Assembly (NCBI GenBank): GCA_049999765.1
Contig: JBNGIQ010009479.1
Span: 92,427 to 150,489, forward strand
Length of the DNA: 58,063 nt
Source of the DNA: Phaeoceros laevis
Lineage: Eukaryota > Anthocerotophyta > Anthocerotopsida > Notothyladales
Direction of reading: 5' to 3'
Below, in pieces: positions 31,390 through 41,249 of the stretch (its first letter is position 1; each line of letters starts with the position of its first letter). The notes below the pieces were generated by a model. It had not been told where the DNA came from and ran no database searches. It worked only from the letters and a program-made list of their open reading frames with translations. Both the position numbers and the translations under genes were made by a program.

Positions 31390-31860
31390 TTGAGTGAAAA
31401 GGTGAATCTATGCATAGGGAAGTTTTTGTCCAATATGCATTTTACAGTAACTGAGTTGAAGCGAGACTATGATCTTATTTTGGGCATGCCATGGTTGAAA
31501 AAGCATGATCCTGCTGTGACCTGGAGTACTAAGGAGCTTCTCCTAAAGTTTGGTGGGGAGCAGATGATAGTGCGTGCAGGAAAACTCTGCAAAGCTAACA
31601 GTCCAGCTGTTCCAAGTATCCAGCAGGTTTCAGCCAAGGTGATGAGTCAGGACCTGGGCAAAAAGGGGACTGAAGCCCTTTTATTTGTCATCCGAGAAAA
31701 ACCTGACGCCGCAGGTAGCAGTAAGCACCCCGACCCTGACTTACAGCAGAACCTAGATGAAAACAAGGATGTGTTAGTGGATGACCTTCCTCCAGGCTTG
31801 CCTTCGCACATGTGGGGTATTGCTTCGGTTGTGTCCTCACTGGCTTGGTCAGTTCGGTAA
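31390..31860 (+). pseudogene. End of protease and linker to RT, truncated, gypsy element 3
   Basis: Continues the protease frame. YDLILGMPWLKKHDP is the conserved second protease motif (hydrophobic-Leu-Gly-Met-x-Trp-Leu). VDDLPPGLPSH is the start of the region that normally runs into RT. The similarity stops near 31810 and the following residues are unrelated. RT, RNase H, integrase and 3' LTR of this element are absent. Confidence 0.85.
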
Positions 31861-34281
31861 AATAGCCAGGTCTCGGCCAGGCAAGTCCATTTTGGAATTG
31901 CGGTGCTGGTGCCTTTGTGGTGCGACAAGAAGCGGTGAAGCCAAGTGTTTCAGTCAAACATTGTGATCAAGCGTTTCAGCGAGAGGCGGTGCCATCACCT
32001 GGGCCATAGAGAGATCTCTTGATTTGGTGGTGGTGTTGTGCCTCAAGCGGCGCGGATTCAAACGGTATTGTCGGTGGCCAAGTTGGGCAGCCAGGAACGA
32101 GAGGCTCAGTGGTGCAACAGCAGCAATGTGAGGAAATTTCCGTCAGTTGGAGAAGACAGAGAGCCAGCTACCGGAGAGGCGTGCTGGCCCAAGGCGCGGT
32201 GGTGCTGCGACAGCCTGGTAAAGCCGCGCACCTTCTGAGTGTGGGGTGCCAGCTTGTGGTGGCGTGGCTTGACTGAGGGCATACAGTGCAGCCGCACCGC
32301 TTGAAGGAACTGCAAAGCCCTGGACAGGCGGGCGTGAGGACGCGCGCCGCCAGAGGAGGATTCCGCCAACGCGCAAGGAGGAAGAACCCGCCACCGCGAG
32401 CAGCGGGCCTTCCCGCTACACTACTCGCCTGAGGAGAGATCCAAAAGCTGGAGGCGGTGCTGTGGGGAGGCGTGCAAGCCCACTCACATCGGGAGCGCGC
32501 CAGGGAGTGGAGGCGCTCCCAAGCACGGTTGTGCTACGCACTTGGGTGGAGTCGCGCCATCTGAGGGGGGGCGCGCAAGGCGCAGCGGTGCAGCTAGTGT
32601 GGGAGGACGCGGTGTGGAGGGGCGGTGCGCCCCAAGGCGCGGAGGAGAAGGGAGCTATGCATCCCCTCTCCTTCTGCATTGTTTAAAATTGATGCATGTG
32701 TGTAAGATCTGGCGCGAGATCCTGCGGGCCAGCGTAACAAGGCCAGGCCTCAGGAGCACGGCCAGCAGCCACCTGAAGACGTGAAGGCACGCGCCCAAGG
32801 CACTATCCTGCAGAGGGCGTGACGCAAGGCGTGCACCACAAGGGAGTGTTTGGAGAGCGCCGCTTGGACGTTGTGCACGAAGGACATGCTTGAAGGCGCA
32901 GCTTGTTGGAGGGCGCGCGCCGCCCTTGGCGGTGCTAGAGGCGCGCGCGTGGAAGGGGGAGAGACCCTTCATTGTTTGCATTTTTTTTATTAAGGCATTG
33001 AGTTGCTGGCGCAAAGCCCGCGCGTGAGAGAAGGGAGTGGTGTGCATCCCTAGGCGTGGCGGTGGAGCAAGGAGGGGGGACGGTTTTCTCCCTCCCTTCA
33101 TTGGTGGGCACTTATTCAAGTATTGTTGAGCTTGGGCACAATCTCGCGCCAGCGTGAAAAAGGCAGTACAGTGCGTATCCCAAGGTGGTACATTGGAGGA
33201 CACACGCGGGTGGCAGAGAAGCGTTTCTCCTCCCTTCTTTCATCATTGTTGGTGTTTATTAAATTATTTTCTGTGGAGCCTGCGGAGAGCGTGAGGTGGA
33301 CACACGCGTGAAAGGAGGAAAGGCCTCGTCCCTTTCTGCTCCACTGACCGTTTGCAAGCATTTTCTGTGGATCGCGGCAGTCAAAGACGGAGCCAGGATG
33401 ACGCATTTCTGACGCCATTTCTTTCACAAATCCTACAAGTGGACGCTCTGCCTGATTGGACCTTGGGGTGGTAAAACGCGAGGTGAAGGACACGGAGTAA
33501 ACATCCTTCTGCTGCGGATGGGTAGGCGCTGGGTCAGGCATGCTGGAGGCCAAGAACAGATAAATTGCTTCTACCTCTCCCCTGTGCAAGCGTGGCTTGT
33601 GTTCCATTATTCTAATCATTTCGAGAGTGGGACATTTGTCTGGCCGGCATGCTGGCCAGTGGGCCGTGCAACCCATCAAAGTGATGAAGGCCTGAGCGTT
33701 GAGAGCTGGCGCATGTTCTGGGGGGGGGGATCTTGGAGGAATCGTGTTCTCTTTCCACCTTTAAGCTATTTTGAAGCAAGCTGTGGTCAGGGCCCGTGTG
33801 CCCCGTACAAGTGGTCAGCAACTACGGAGTCTGCAGACCACCTGACTGACTGGTCAGTTCCATCGGGCCGGCCAGACTCAGACAGTAGCAAGTCAAGCAA
33901 CCTGGAGGTTTTGCCCAAGCTGGACGGGACTGGAAAACCCGGTTTCTGGAGGACAAGAAATGAAGTTTGAAGGAAATTTGCATCTGATTTGTGGTGACCT
34001 GTGTCTGAATCCTGAAGCGTGGGAATGCGGGTTTTGTCCCACTACAAATGAATGTGTTCGCAAGTTTGTTTTTGCATGTTTGTTAGTTTTCAAGTCTAGC
34101 CTGATGTTTAAGGTTCCGAGTCTGCCTTCCAACATACAAGATGTCTGAAAGTGATGTGTGGTTTTCCACCAGGCTAGCATATTGAATTGTTTAAATATGG
34201 TTGCAGCCATGAAGGTCGCTCATTGTATAACTATCCCGAAAATTTGTGGTTCTAATCCGTGGAGTTGGGCATGATGATAGC
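31861..34281. repeat. GC-rich, internally repetitive stretch without gene
   Basis: About 2.4 kb with dense GCGCG motifs. Between about 32640 and 33370 a degenerate unit recurs: a purine-rich GGAAGGGAGAG-like stretch facing a pyrimidine-rich CCTCCCTTC stretch, then ATTGTT and TTATTAA, then GGCGCGAG or GCGCGTGAG. Copies can be seen around 32640, 32945, 33030, 33205 and 33300, spaced roughly 80-180 bp. A G10 run lies at 33720-33729. Long frames on both strands here lack motifs and look like composition artefacts. The 5' LTR of the methyltransferase element was not found here. Confidence 0.6.
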
Positions 34282-34842
34282 ATGAACTTCACTATCGTGG
34301 AGAAACCGGACGGCTCACTGCTGCCGGTGACACTGCCACCCAGCCCGTTTGAAGTGAAGGAGTGGTGGTCCGCCCACCGAAAGGAGGAATTCGTCAACGC
34401 CGAAAACGAATGGTATGGCCAGAACTATCAGCTGATAGTTAGCAACCTGGTTTTGTACATGCAAGTGGAGAACGGAGAAGACTGGTGGCTGGACATCCCG
34501 CACCGTTATGAAACTCTCTGCGACCAGCTGCCCGCGCACTTGGAGTGCGAGCGGGACGCGGATCACTCCGGCGCCCTTCTGGCTCTGAGGCACAAAATCA
34601 TCCACGAATACTACGCTGAAGGAGGTAGTGTCAGTCGTTTTGAAGAGTTTTACGCTAACTTCCGCCTCAAGGTGCATGAGCAGCTGGGTCAGGTTCCCGC
34701 ATACCTGCCTTTTGCCGTCGGCTTAGCTCTAGGAAGCTTTGGGGACTTGGTGTCCCTGCAGTTGGTAGGGCGTGCACGGGAGAACCAGCGTGGCCGCGCC
34801 CGTGGTGGTTGTGGTGGTCGTGGCAATCGCCGCCGCAACTAG
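34282..34842 (+). CDS. ORF upstream of gag with Arg/Gly-rich tail, gypsy element 2
   Basis: An intact frame of 186 codons from the ATG at 34282. It contains KEWWSAHRKEEFVNAENEW and RFEEFYANFRLKVHEQLGQV and ends with a basic RGG-like tail (RENQRGRARGGCGGRGN). Such tails bind RNA, so a Gag-like or nucleocapsid-like role is possible, but no family is recognised. It lies about 320 bp upstream of the zinc-knuckle Gag of the methyltransferase element, on the same strand. It may be an extra 5' ORF of that element or a remnant of another. It carries no premature stop. Confidence 0.5.
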   Translation: MNFTIVEKPDGSLLPVTLPPSPFEVKEWWSAHRKEEFVNAENEWYGQNYQLIVSNLVLYMQVENGEDWWLDIPHRYETLCDQLPAHLECERDADHSGALLALRHKIIHEYYAEGGSVSRFEEFYANFRLKVHEQLGQVPAYLPFAVGLALGSFGDLVSLQLVGRARENQRGRARGGCGGRGNRRRN

Positions 34843-34898
34843 ATTGTGTTTGACTTTTAAGTCTTGTTTTTCCTGCTGGTAGTATAGGCCAGCAAAAG

Positions 34899-34929
34899 TT
34901 GGCAGGAAAATAGGACGATTTCCTGCCAA
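34899..34929 (+). repeat. Perfect 11-bp hairpin between leader ORF and gag
   Basis: TTGGCAGGAAA at 34899-34909 pairs with TTTCCTGCCAA at 34919-34929 around a 9-nt loop. It lies 57 nt after the stop of the leader ORF. It could act as a packaging, dimerisation or translation element of the retrotransposon RNA. That is inference from position. Confidence 0.6.
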
Positions 34930-35223
34930 GTTGTGTGGATTTTGGTTTTTAAACCAGTTTGGGTTGATTGAATGGTAAAATCCTCACAGAAATTACCTTC
35001 GGTTATTTTCTGGAGTTAACTGTTGCGGTGAATGTGGAAAGGAAGCTTCCCAAACACACCAAGTGAGGATGAGCCGTCGACTCTGAGTCCGTGGAGCAGA
35101 GGACCGGTTCACACTCCAAAGTTTTAGTACCGACGCCGAGAGTGGAGGTCTGGAACCGTGCGGCGGCCCTTTGACGATGACGACTCATCTGACGATCAGA
35201 TCGTGGAGGAAGGAAACACCAGC

Positions 35224-36411
35224 ATGGAACTACCGTCGGAAAGGCGAGGGCGGCATGAGCTGTTCACTGGAAGACCTGGCACACTGAAGTTAGACGACTT
35301 CATCGAACGGTTTGAAGCAGCAGAGTTGGAATGGATGTACAAAATTCCCAACTACACCAGACACTATGCTTTCATTCAGATGGCACAGTATGTGGGGGAA
35401 GAAGCGTTGATCACCTACCGGGAGCAGAAGGCACGGTTGATGGCCAAACGACAGGTGCCTCGACTCGTGGCTCCAGTACCTGTTACACCGGCAGCCAGTA
35501 AGACCAAAGACGAGGACAAAGGGCTCTTTAAGGAAGATGCGGGTCGAGCGGAGTCGTCAACTACTACTATGGTGGGACTTGGACCGGCAGACTCATATGT
35601 ATATGAAGACCCGGTGGCGGAGACCCTCGGCATATTCCGAGAAGAATTCTTATCCATCACCAACGAAAAGGTGCATGAGGTAATGAATTTTCAGTTCAAG
35701 ACTAGTGAAACTCTGCATATGGCGTATCGGAGATGTGAGCAGTTAGTGGATGACACTCGGTGCATTAGCCGACGAGAAGCCGCAAAGAAATACCTGGCAG
35801 CCCTGCCGTACCGTTTGAAGACGAAGGTAGAGAACTCCATTCAAGCTCAGTACGGTATCAACTATGATTTGAGGCACGTGTGGGAGTTGGCAGAACGCAT
35901 TTCTCCAGCACATACCTATTCAAGAGCGGTCCAAGGCATTAGCAGTGCAAAGAAGCCTTTTCAAGAGAACTCCAGTAGCCGATTCCGTAAGACGGAACGG
36001 ACGCAGTCAGAGCGTAAGATGGCCAATGCAGCTGGAGGTTCCAATCCATGCTATCGATGTAGAGAACGGCATCCTCCTCGGGACTGTCCATATGCGCTGG
36101 ATGGAGCTCGCGCGCGTGACCCATGTCCAGCATGTGACAAGGTTGGTCATGCGGAAGAAGCATGTTGGGAAAAGCATTCGGATCTCCGACTAGAGCAGTA
36201 TCGACCTTCCACCAGTGCAAGTGGTGATGGTGAGAAGCACGAAGCTAGAGAAAAGAAGAATCGGAATCAGCGGAAGAAAAATTCTCGTCAAAAGTCCATG
36301 ACTGCTTATATGGCCAGGATTGAGGAGATGGAAAAGCAGATCAAAGAGTTTCGATTGCAGCAGGACTATGAATCCGGATCATCGGACGGTGAAGACACCA
36401 AGTCCGCATAA
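35224..36411 (+). CDS. Gag with two zinc knuckles, gypsy element 2
   Basis: The open frame reaches back to 35158, and the first ATG is at 35224. It encodes a capsid-like region (KLDDFIERFEAAELEWMYK, HLGR-less but with EKVHEVMNFQFKTSETLHMA). Two Cys-His knuckles follow: CYRCRERHPPRDC and CPACDKVGHAEEAC. The C-terminus is Lys-rich and then coiled coil (ARIEEMEKQIKEFRLQQ). Gag forms the virus-like particle and binds RNA. The stop is TAA (36409-36411), and the same frame stays open beyond it for another 140 codons, so the true product could be longer. Length about 395 residues is normal. Confidence 0.88.
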   Translation: MELPSERRGRHELFTGRPGTLKLDDFIERFEAAELEWMYKIPNYTRHYAFIQMAQYVGEEALITYREQKARLMAKRQVPRLVAPVPVTPAASKTKDEDKGLFKEDAGRAESSTTTMVGLGPADSYVYEDPVAETLGIFREEFLSITNEKVHEVMNFQFKTSETLHMAYRRCEQLVDDTRCISRREAAKKYLAALPYRLKTKVENSIQAQYGINYDLRHVWELAERISPAHTYSRAVQGISSAKKPFQENSSSRFRKTERTQSERKMANAAGGSNPCYRCRERHPPRDCPYALDGARARDPCPACDKVGHAEEACWEKHSDLRLEQYRPSTSASGDGEKHEAREKKNRNQRKKNSRQKSMTAYMARIEEMEKQIKEFRLQQDYESGSSDGEDTKSA

Positions 36412-36426
36412 GTTGCCCTGCCAGTG

Positions 36427-36834
36427 ATGACGGTCAGCACGCGCAGTCGTGCCAAGGCTCGACCGCCAGAAGCCCGGAGGAGAGGAGTCTCAACTCCAGG
36501 AGCGGCCTCGGTACGGGACGTAGAGCCGACCAGCTTTGAACCTCGGGCTCCTCGCCCGATAGCTAAGTTGCCAAGATCCTTTGAGCCGTTACCCACAGGA
36601 GAGATGGCATCCGGTAACTTGGCAGGGGGGGAAGGACGACCGTTACGGCGGTTATTGACTGAAGCTATGGCCCAAAAACTGCTGGACATGCCATGCTTTA
36701 GTTTGCGGGATATGGGTATCCCAATGAGAGACCTTCGTCGGATCACACGCAAATTGGTGGCCGACGAAGCGGAGAGTTCCAATCCGGGTCAAGTAGCGGC
36801 TGCAAGTCTTTCTCAGCTACGGCACCGGCACTGA
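36427..36834 (+). CDS. Basic linker ORF between gag and protease, gypsy element 2
   Basis: In frame with gag after its TAA. It is rich in Arg, Ala and Pro (STRSRAKARPPEARRR) with a helical end (LRRLLTEAMAQKLLDMPC, LRRITRKLVADEAES). It ends at a TGA (36832-36834). The protease follows in the next frame, after a G6 run at 36861-36866 where a slip may have occurred. No domain is recognised. It is likely the N-terminal arm of Pol. It contains a GGGGGGGAAG tract at 36625-36634 identical to the polypurine tract. Confidence 0.55.
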   Translation: MTVSTRSRAKARPPEARRRGVSTPGAASVRDVEPTSFEPRAPRPIAKLPRSFEPLPTGEMASGNLAGGEGRPLRRLLTEAMAQKLLDMPCFSLRDMGIPMRDLRRITRKLVADEAESSNPGQVAAASLSQLRHRH

Positions 36835-36865
36835 CGGCAGAAGACCGGACAAGCGCCAAAGGGGG

Positions 36866-37855
36866 GTGGCCATCGTTCGTAACGAGGAGCGCCATATAGA
36901 GGTGGATGGGATGGCTCCGCGTGTGGTGATGGTGGATAATGGTGCCCAACCGGTTATCCTGGGAAAAAGGCTGAAAGAGGCCTTAGGATTGCACAATGAG
37001 AAATTGCAGTCGACCAAGTGGAAGTTGGAAACTGCTGCTGGTACTACGGAACCAGTGCTGGGTGAAACCAAGGAGAAAATCACCATTGCCTACAAACCTC
37101 GTACGGCGGATGCTACCTGTGTCCAGGTACGGTGCCTGGTCACTAATGCCGAAAGTTTTGATATCCTGTTGGGATCAGAGGCCACATACCCCGTGGGCAT
37201 GGAAGTAGACTTGTGGACCGAGCAAGCCTTTTACAGGCCCGGATGGCAAGGAGTGGCAGACAAATTGGCTTTCATTCCCTTGGATCTGCATCACCGTCGG
37301 AAGAAGGACACCCTGGTTGGATATGTCTATCAGGCGTATTCTGCGGAGCCGGAGCCAGAGCCAGTAGGAGTGCTGATGGCTCGTGCAGCAGATCTAGCAG
37401 AAAATGTGGAAGAGGAGGAGCGCGTTGATGAGCAAGTGCCATTGCAACTAACACTCCAAATCTCCAGGAATGAGTTGCTTACCACAGCTCTGGGCAGGAT
37501 CAGAACTGTGAAGCAGAAGGATGAATATCCTCCCTGTAAGGAGCAGTGTTGCTCCCTTACTTTGCCTTCACCAATGCCAACTCCGATAGATACCAGAATC
37601 ATCACTTGGCAGCCATCGCGTGAAGGGATTGTGTTGGTGGAATTGTTCGGAGGAATCAGCTCTGGATTGGAGGCAGTCCTGCGAAGTGGCATCAAAGTCC
37701 AAAAGTACATCTATTGCGACACGGACTTGCATGCCAGGGTAGTTTCTCAGCACCGCGTCATGGGTTTTTTGCAGGATTACCCTACCTTATTGGATTGGCG
37801 CGCGGTGCGATCTTATCAGCATGCTCTGCCAGCTGATGGTTCGATTGATCGGTAA
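36866..37855 (+). pseudogene. Aspartic protease fused to the N-terminal half of a DNA methyltransferase
   Basis: The first 120 residues are a retropepsin: RVVMVDNGAQPVILGKRL with active site D24-N25-G26 (Asn in place of the usual Ser or Thr), then FDILLGSEATYPVGME. An acidic linker follows. From about residue 250 starts a cytosine-5 methyltransferase: VLVELFGGISSGLEAV is motif I, the S-adenosylmethionine loop, encoded at 37631-37678. YIYCDTDLHARVVSQH is motif II-like. The GI-x-SGL pattern is closest to DNMT3/DRM-type enzymes. A one-base frameshift near 37850 separates this part from the catalytic part, which resumes in the next frame. Confidence 0.88.
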
Positions 37856-38759
37856 AACCCATCTACTAGGACTCCACACTCCCGTGGACCTGGTCATTGC
37901 TGGATGGGAGTGCTAGGGATTCTCGGCGGCAAGAACAGGTCATGGATTGCGAGATTCACGGACAGGGTTGTTCAGTGATTTGGTGCGCATTCTGCACACC
38001 ATTCAGACCACGCAGGAGGAGCCTTGTGGTTATGTCCTTGAGAATGTGGCTGGTGGGTTTGACAAGAGGAAAGCTGTACGAGATGACTTTGCGGTGGTAC
38101 GGAGCGTATTGGGCCAGGAATTGGTGGTGGATGCTGTGCAATTTGGATCTAGGGTTCATCGTTTGCGAGCTAAATGGACCAACCTGGCGCCATTACATTT
38201 CATGCAGGACATCCGTGCTCATACAAGCAGACCAAGTCATTTGGTTCAAGATATCATGTCAGACGGTAGGTATCCTCAAATAGTGCTCAAAGAGGATAAG
38301 TTTCCATACTATCCTGTGAATTTTCCTGGAGGTCCAAGAAAGGCATGGCCGACGTTTGTGACCAAACATCGGTCCTATGCCTTCTGCAATAAGGGTCCAG
38401 GTGTTGTCTACAATCGTCATGGAGAACCTTTGGGAGAACCAACCGCATGGGAGAGGGAGCTAGCTATGGGGTTTCCAGCTGAGACCACCGCAGCCGTAGG
38501 AGTGGATGAACAGGCCAGGTGCCGGTTATTAGGGCAAGCCTTTGACATGAACACTATCTGCTGGGTATTTAGTTCGGCACTGGCGTTCCAATTGACCACG
38601 CAGCGGAAGTTAGGAATTCCCAACCGATTACGTTTTCAGAAGGAATGTCCAGCTCTTACAGCCCTCCAACCGGAGTCGGACCCTGAGCCCAGGCCGGAAG
38701 GTGAACCAGAGGATGGGACTACTCGGTGTCAGCCGTCTTCGCAGCCGCCAGAGCCATAG
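37851..38759 (+). pseudogene. DNA cytosine methyltransferase, catalytic and C-terminal half
   Basis: It continues the methyltransferase one frame over. VDLVIAGWEC holds motif IV, with the catalytic Cys encoded by TGC at 37911-37913. The next codon is TAG (37914-37916), where family sequences would continue into GFSAARTGHGLRD. Motif VI is YVLENV (ENV at 38040-38048), which contributes the Glu that activates cytosine. Motif VIII is QFGSRVHRLR. Motif X, LLGQAFDMNT, restores the SAM site near 38525. The usual PPC of motif IV is replaced by WEC. The enzyme would methylate DNA. Placement between protease and RT means it was made as part of Pol. The frame ends in TAG at 38757-38759, in phase with RT. 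Confidence 0.9.
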
Positions 38760-39713
38760 TGGCACATTGGGGAGCAACTGGCGGTCAGCGAACGTTTGCA
38801 GCTACGCAACTTGCTCGAGCGCTCTAGGCATGTGTTTGCCTTCACCATGGCTGACCTGGGGGTGTACGAGCATACAAAGTTCAACATCGACACTCTCACC
38901 GACAAACCCATATTTCGGAAGCCACATCGGTTGAGTCAATATGAACAGGAGTTGGTGCAGAAGCGATGTGAGGAACTATTGAAGAATGGCTTGATTCGGG
39001 AATCCCATTCACAGCATGCAGCGGCGACGGTGATGCCTCGCAAGAAGGATGCCAGTGGCGAGTGGACGGAGCGGCGAATGTGTGGAGACTATCGTCCTCT
39101 TAACGAAGTCACCCCACAGGATCACTATCCCATGCCGACCCCGGATGAAATCTTTGATGCACTTGGGACCTCCAAGTATTTCAGTATCCTGGATCTGCGG
39201 CAAGGCTTCAATCAGATTGCTATCGAGGAGCATCATAAATGCAAGACAGCTTTCTGGGGGAAGGATCGTCTTTACGAGTGGAACGTCATGCCATTCGGAT
39301 TGAAGAATGCACTAGTACATTTCCAGCGAGTCATGGATGTGGAGCTCCGAGGCTTGCCGTTTGCCAGATGTTACATTGATGACATCATTGTTTACAGCAA
39401 CACTCTGGAGGAGCATCTTGCTCATATCAAAGTTGTCTTCAAGCGTTTGGAGGCATGTGGGCTCAAGGTGCATCCCGGAAAATGTAAGTTTGCCACCGAT
39501 AAGGTGTTATATCTGGGTCATTGGATTACCCTAGATGGTATGTCACCTCATGCTATTAGGGTTGAAGCTATCGCCAGATTGAGTCGGCCAACGGATGTAC
39601 CGAAGTTGCGGGCATTCCTAGGGTTGGTGGGTTATTACCGGAAGTTCATTCCTCACATGAGCACAGTAGCCAAACCCCTTACCACCCTGGTGAAGCAGAC
39701 TCAGAAATGGTAG
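38760..39713 (+). pseudogene. Reverse transcriptase, gypsy element 2
   Basis: In phase with the preceding methyltransferase part after a TAG. Typical motifs appear in order: CGDYRPLNEVT, FSILDLRQGFNQI with the first catalytic Asp, AFWGKDRLYEWNVMPFGLKN, the catalytic YIDD, and LYLGHWITLDGMSPH, ending with LRAFLGLVGYYRKFIP. The fingers, palm and connection regions are complete, and all Asp residues are intact. The frame stops at TAG (39711-39713), between two Trp codons, and resumes immediately in RNase H. Confidence 0.95.
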
Positions 39714-40244
39714 TGGACGCAGACGGAAGAGCTGGCATTCTTGGAGTTGAAAGAGAGGTTGATGGTAGCTCCACTGTTGCGCCGGCCTGACTTTAAGCAA
39801 CCGTTTCAGTTGTACACGGATTGGAGTAGCACTGGGCTCGGTGCTATTTTAGCTCAACGTGATGAGGATGGCAACGAAAGGGTGGTTGCCTATGCCAGCC
39901 GAAGCAACAATCAAGCGGAATCCAATTATTCCAGCTATGAAGGAGAATGCTTGGCAGCTGTTTGGGCCGTTCAACATTTCCGGCCCTATCTGTATGGGAC
40001 AACTTTTCAGTTGATCACGGATCATCAACCACTGTATTGGTTGATGACCAATTCAAAGCTCCATGGCAAATTGGCGCGCTGGGCTTTGATGTTACAGGAG
40101 TATTCGTTTGTGTTGGAGCATCGGGCAGGCCGGGTGCATTCCAATGCTGATGGGTTGTCACGCAATCCACTACCCGACATAGAGGATGTCACTGGCGCAC
40201 GGCAGGATCACGACCTGCCGCAGCCAGCTGGGGGGGAAGGATGA
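39714..40244 (+). pseudogene. RNase H, gypsy element 2
   Basis: In phase with RT after one TAG. FQLYTDWSSTGLGAILAQ holds the first catalytic Asp, SYEGECLAAVWAVQHF the Glu, and LITDHQPLYWLM the second Asp. The domain ends with HSNADGLSRNPL, including the final Asp. It degrades the RNA strand during reverse transcription. A GGGGGGGAAG tract at 40230-40239 ends the domain just before a TGA (40242-40244) and the integrase. Confidence 0.93.
40230..40239 (+). promoter_or_regulatory. Possible central polypurine tract
   Basis: The 10-mer GGGGGGGAAG is identical to the tract at 41826-41835 next to the 3' LTR, and to 36625-36634. Its position at the RNase H-integrase boundary resembles that of the central tract of Ty1 and lentiviruses. 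Function is inference. Confidence 0.35.
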
Positions 40245-40259
40245 ACATCCAGTCAATTT

Positions 40260-41249
40260 TTGGCATTAATGGCAGAAAAGGAGAATCCAGATTGGAATTT
40301 GACCGCTGCCATAGCTGAGACTGTCCGTGAAATCTGGACAGATCAGCCTGCACTTGATTACCTGAAGACAGGACAGGTGCCAGCGGACGCCACGGCGCCG
40401 CTAATCAACAAGTTGAAGAAGAAGGCCAAGAAGTATGTGTGCAAGGAGGACCAGTTGTTCCTCCGGGATCCAGCAGGGGATCAGATCATTCCTCCACCAG
40501 CGGATCGCGTACGGCTAATTCATCAAGTGCATGAAGAATTGGGGCATTTTGGTACCAAGCGCACCTACAGCATGCTGAGACCTAAGTATTTTTGGGCTGA
40601 CATGTATGCCCCGGTGGAGCGGGAGCTTGCCAGATGCCGTGTGTGTGACCGAGTACGTTCTCGGTTCACAGCCAATGATGTGGTGTTACACTCTTTACCC
40701 ATTCGAGGTCTCTTTTACAGATGGAGTGTTGACCTTATGCCCGACATGCCTATCTCCCGGAGTGGGAACAAGCATGTCACGGTGATGATTGAGCATTTCA
40801 GCAAGTGGGTGGAGATCGCCGTGCTACCTAAACGGGATTCTAAGCATACTAGCAAGGCCTTCCTACAGTGTGTGCTTAGCCGTTTCGGGTCATGTGCTGA
40901 GGTCCTCACAGACCAAGGCAAGGAGTTTCGGAAAGATTTCCAGGATCTGCTGGACAGAAGGTTGATTGATCATCGGAGGACGTCCGAGACCACCCTCAAG
41001 CCGATGGTTTGGCCAAGCGTATGGTCCAAACCTTGAAAGGCACTGCGGAAGTATTGTTTGGAGAATGATCCCAAGACATGGGATGAAGCGCTGCCCTACA
41101 TGGTGCTGGGATATCGTGTCAGCACACAGGCAGCTCTCAGGAACTTTTCTCCGTATTATCTGCTTTTTGGACGGCAGCCGTCGCTGCCAAACGTACTAGA
41201 GTACAAGCTGCTACAGCCGGCCTCATGGGACACTCCAGCTGACTCTTAG
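40260..41249 (+). pseudogene. Integrase, gypsy element 2
   Basis: The zinc module is HEELGHFGTKRTY followed by CRVC. The core has SVDLMPDMP with the first Asp and LTDQGKEF with the second. Two frameshifts near 40996 and 41038 break the core end. The catalytic Glu position, read from the surrounding ADGLAKRMVQT, is Lys, whereas element 1 has ADGLVERMVQT with Glu. The segment at 41058-41249 resumes with FSPYYLLFGRQPSLPN. The copy is thus inactive by mutation of the triad as well as by frame. A TAG ends the frame at 41247-41249. Confidence 0.92.

Noticed and set aside
32655-33203. 182-codon minus-strand ORF in GC-rich DNA
   Set aside because: It spans the degenerate repeats. Long frames are expected by chance where stop codons are rare.
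33720-33729. G10 run as the polypurine tract of a further element
   Set aside because: No LTR-like termini or coding region of an element could be linked to it.
34000-35157. 5' LTR of the methyltransferase element
   Set aside because: I compared this stretch by eye with 41833-42431 and found no convincing match, nor a known primer binding site. The 5' end remains undefined.
37914-37916. TAG as a recoded or read-through codon in the methyltransferase
   Set aside because: The same element has frameshifts and a mutated integrase triad. Plain decay is simpler, and host genes use standard stops.
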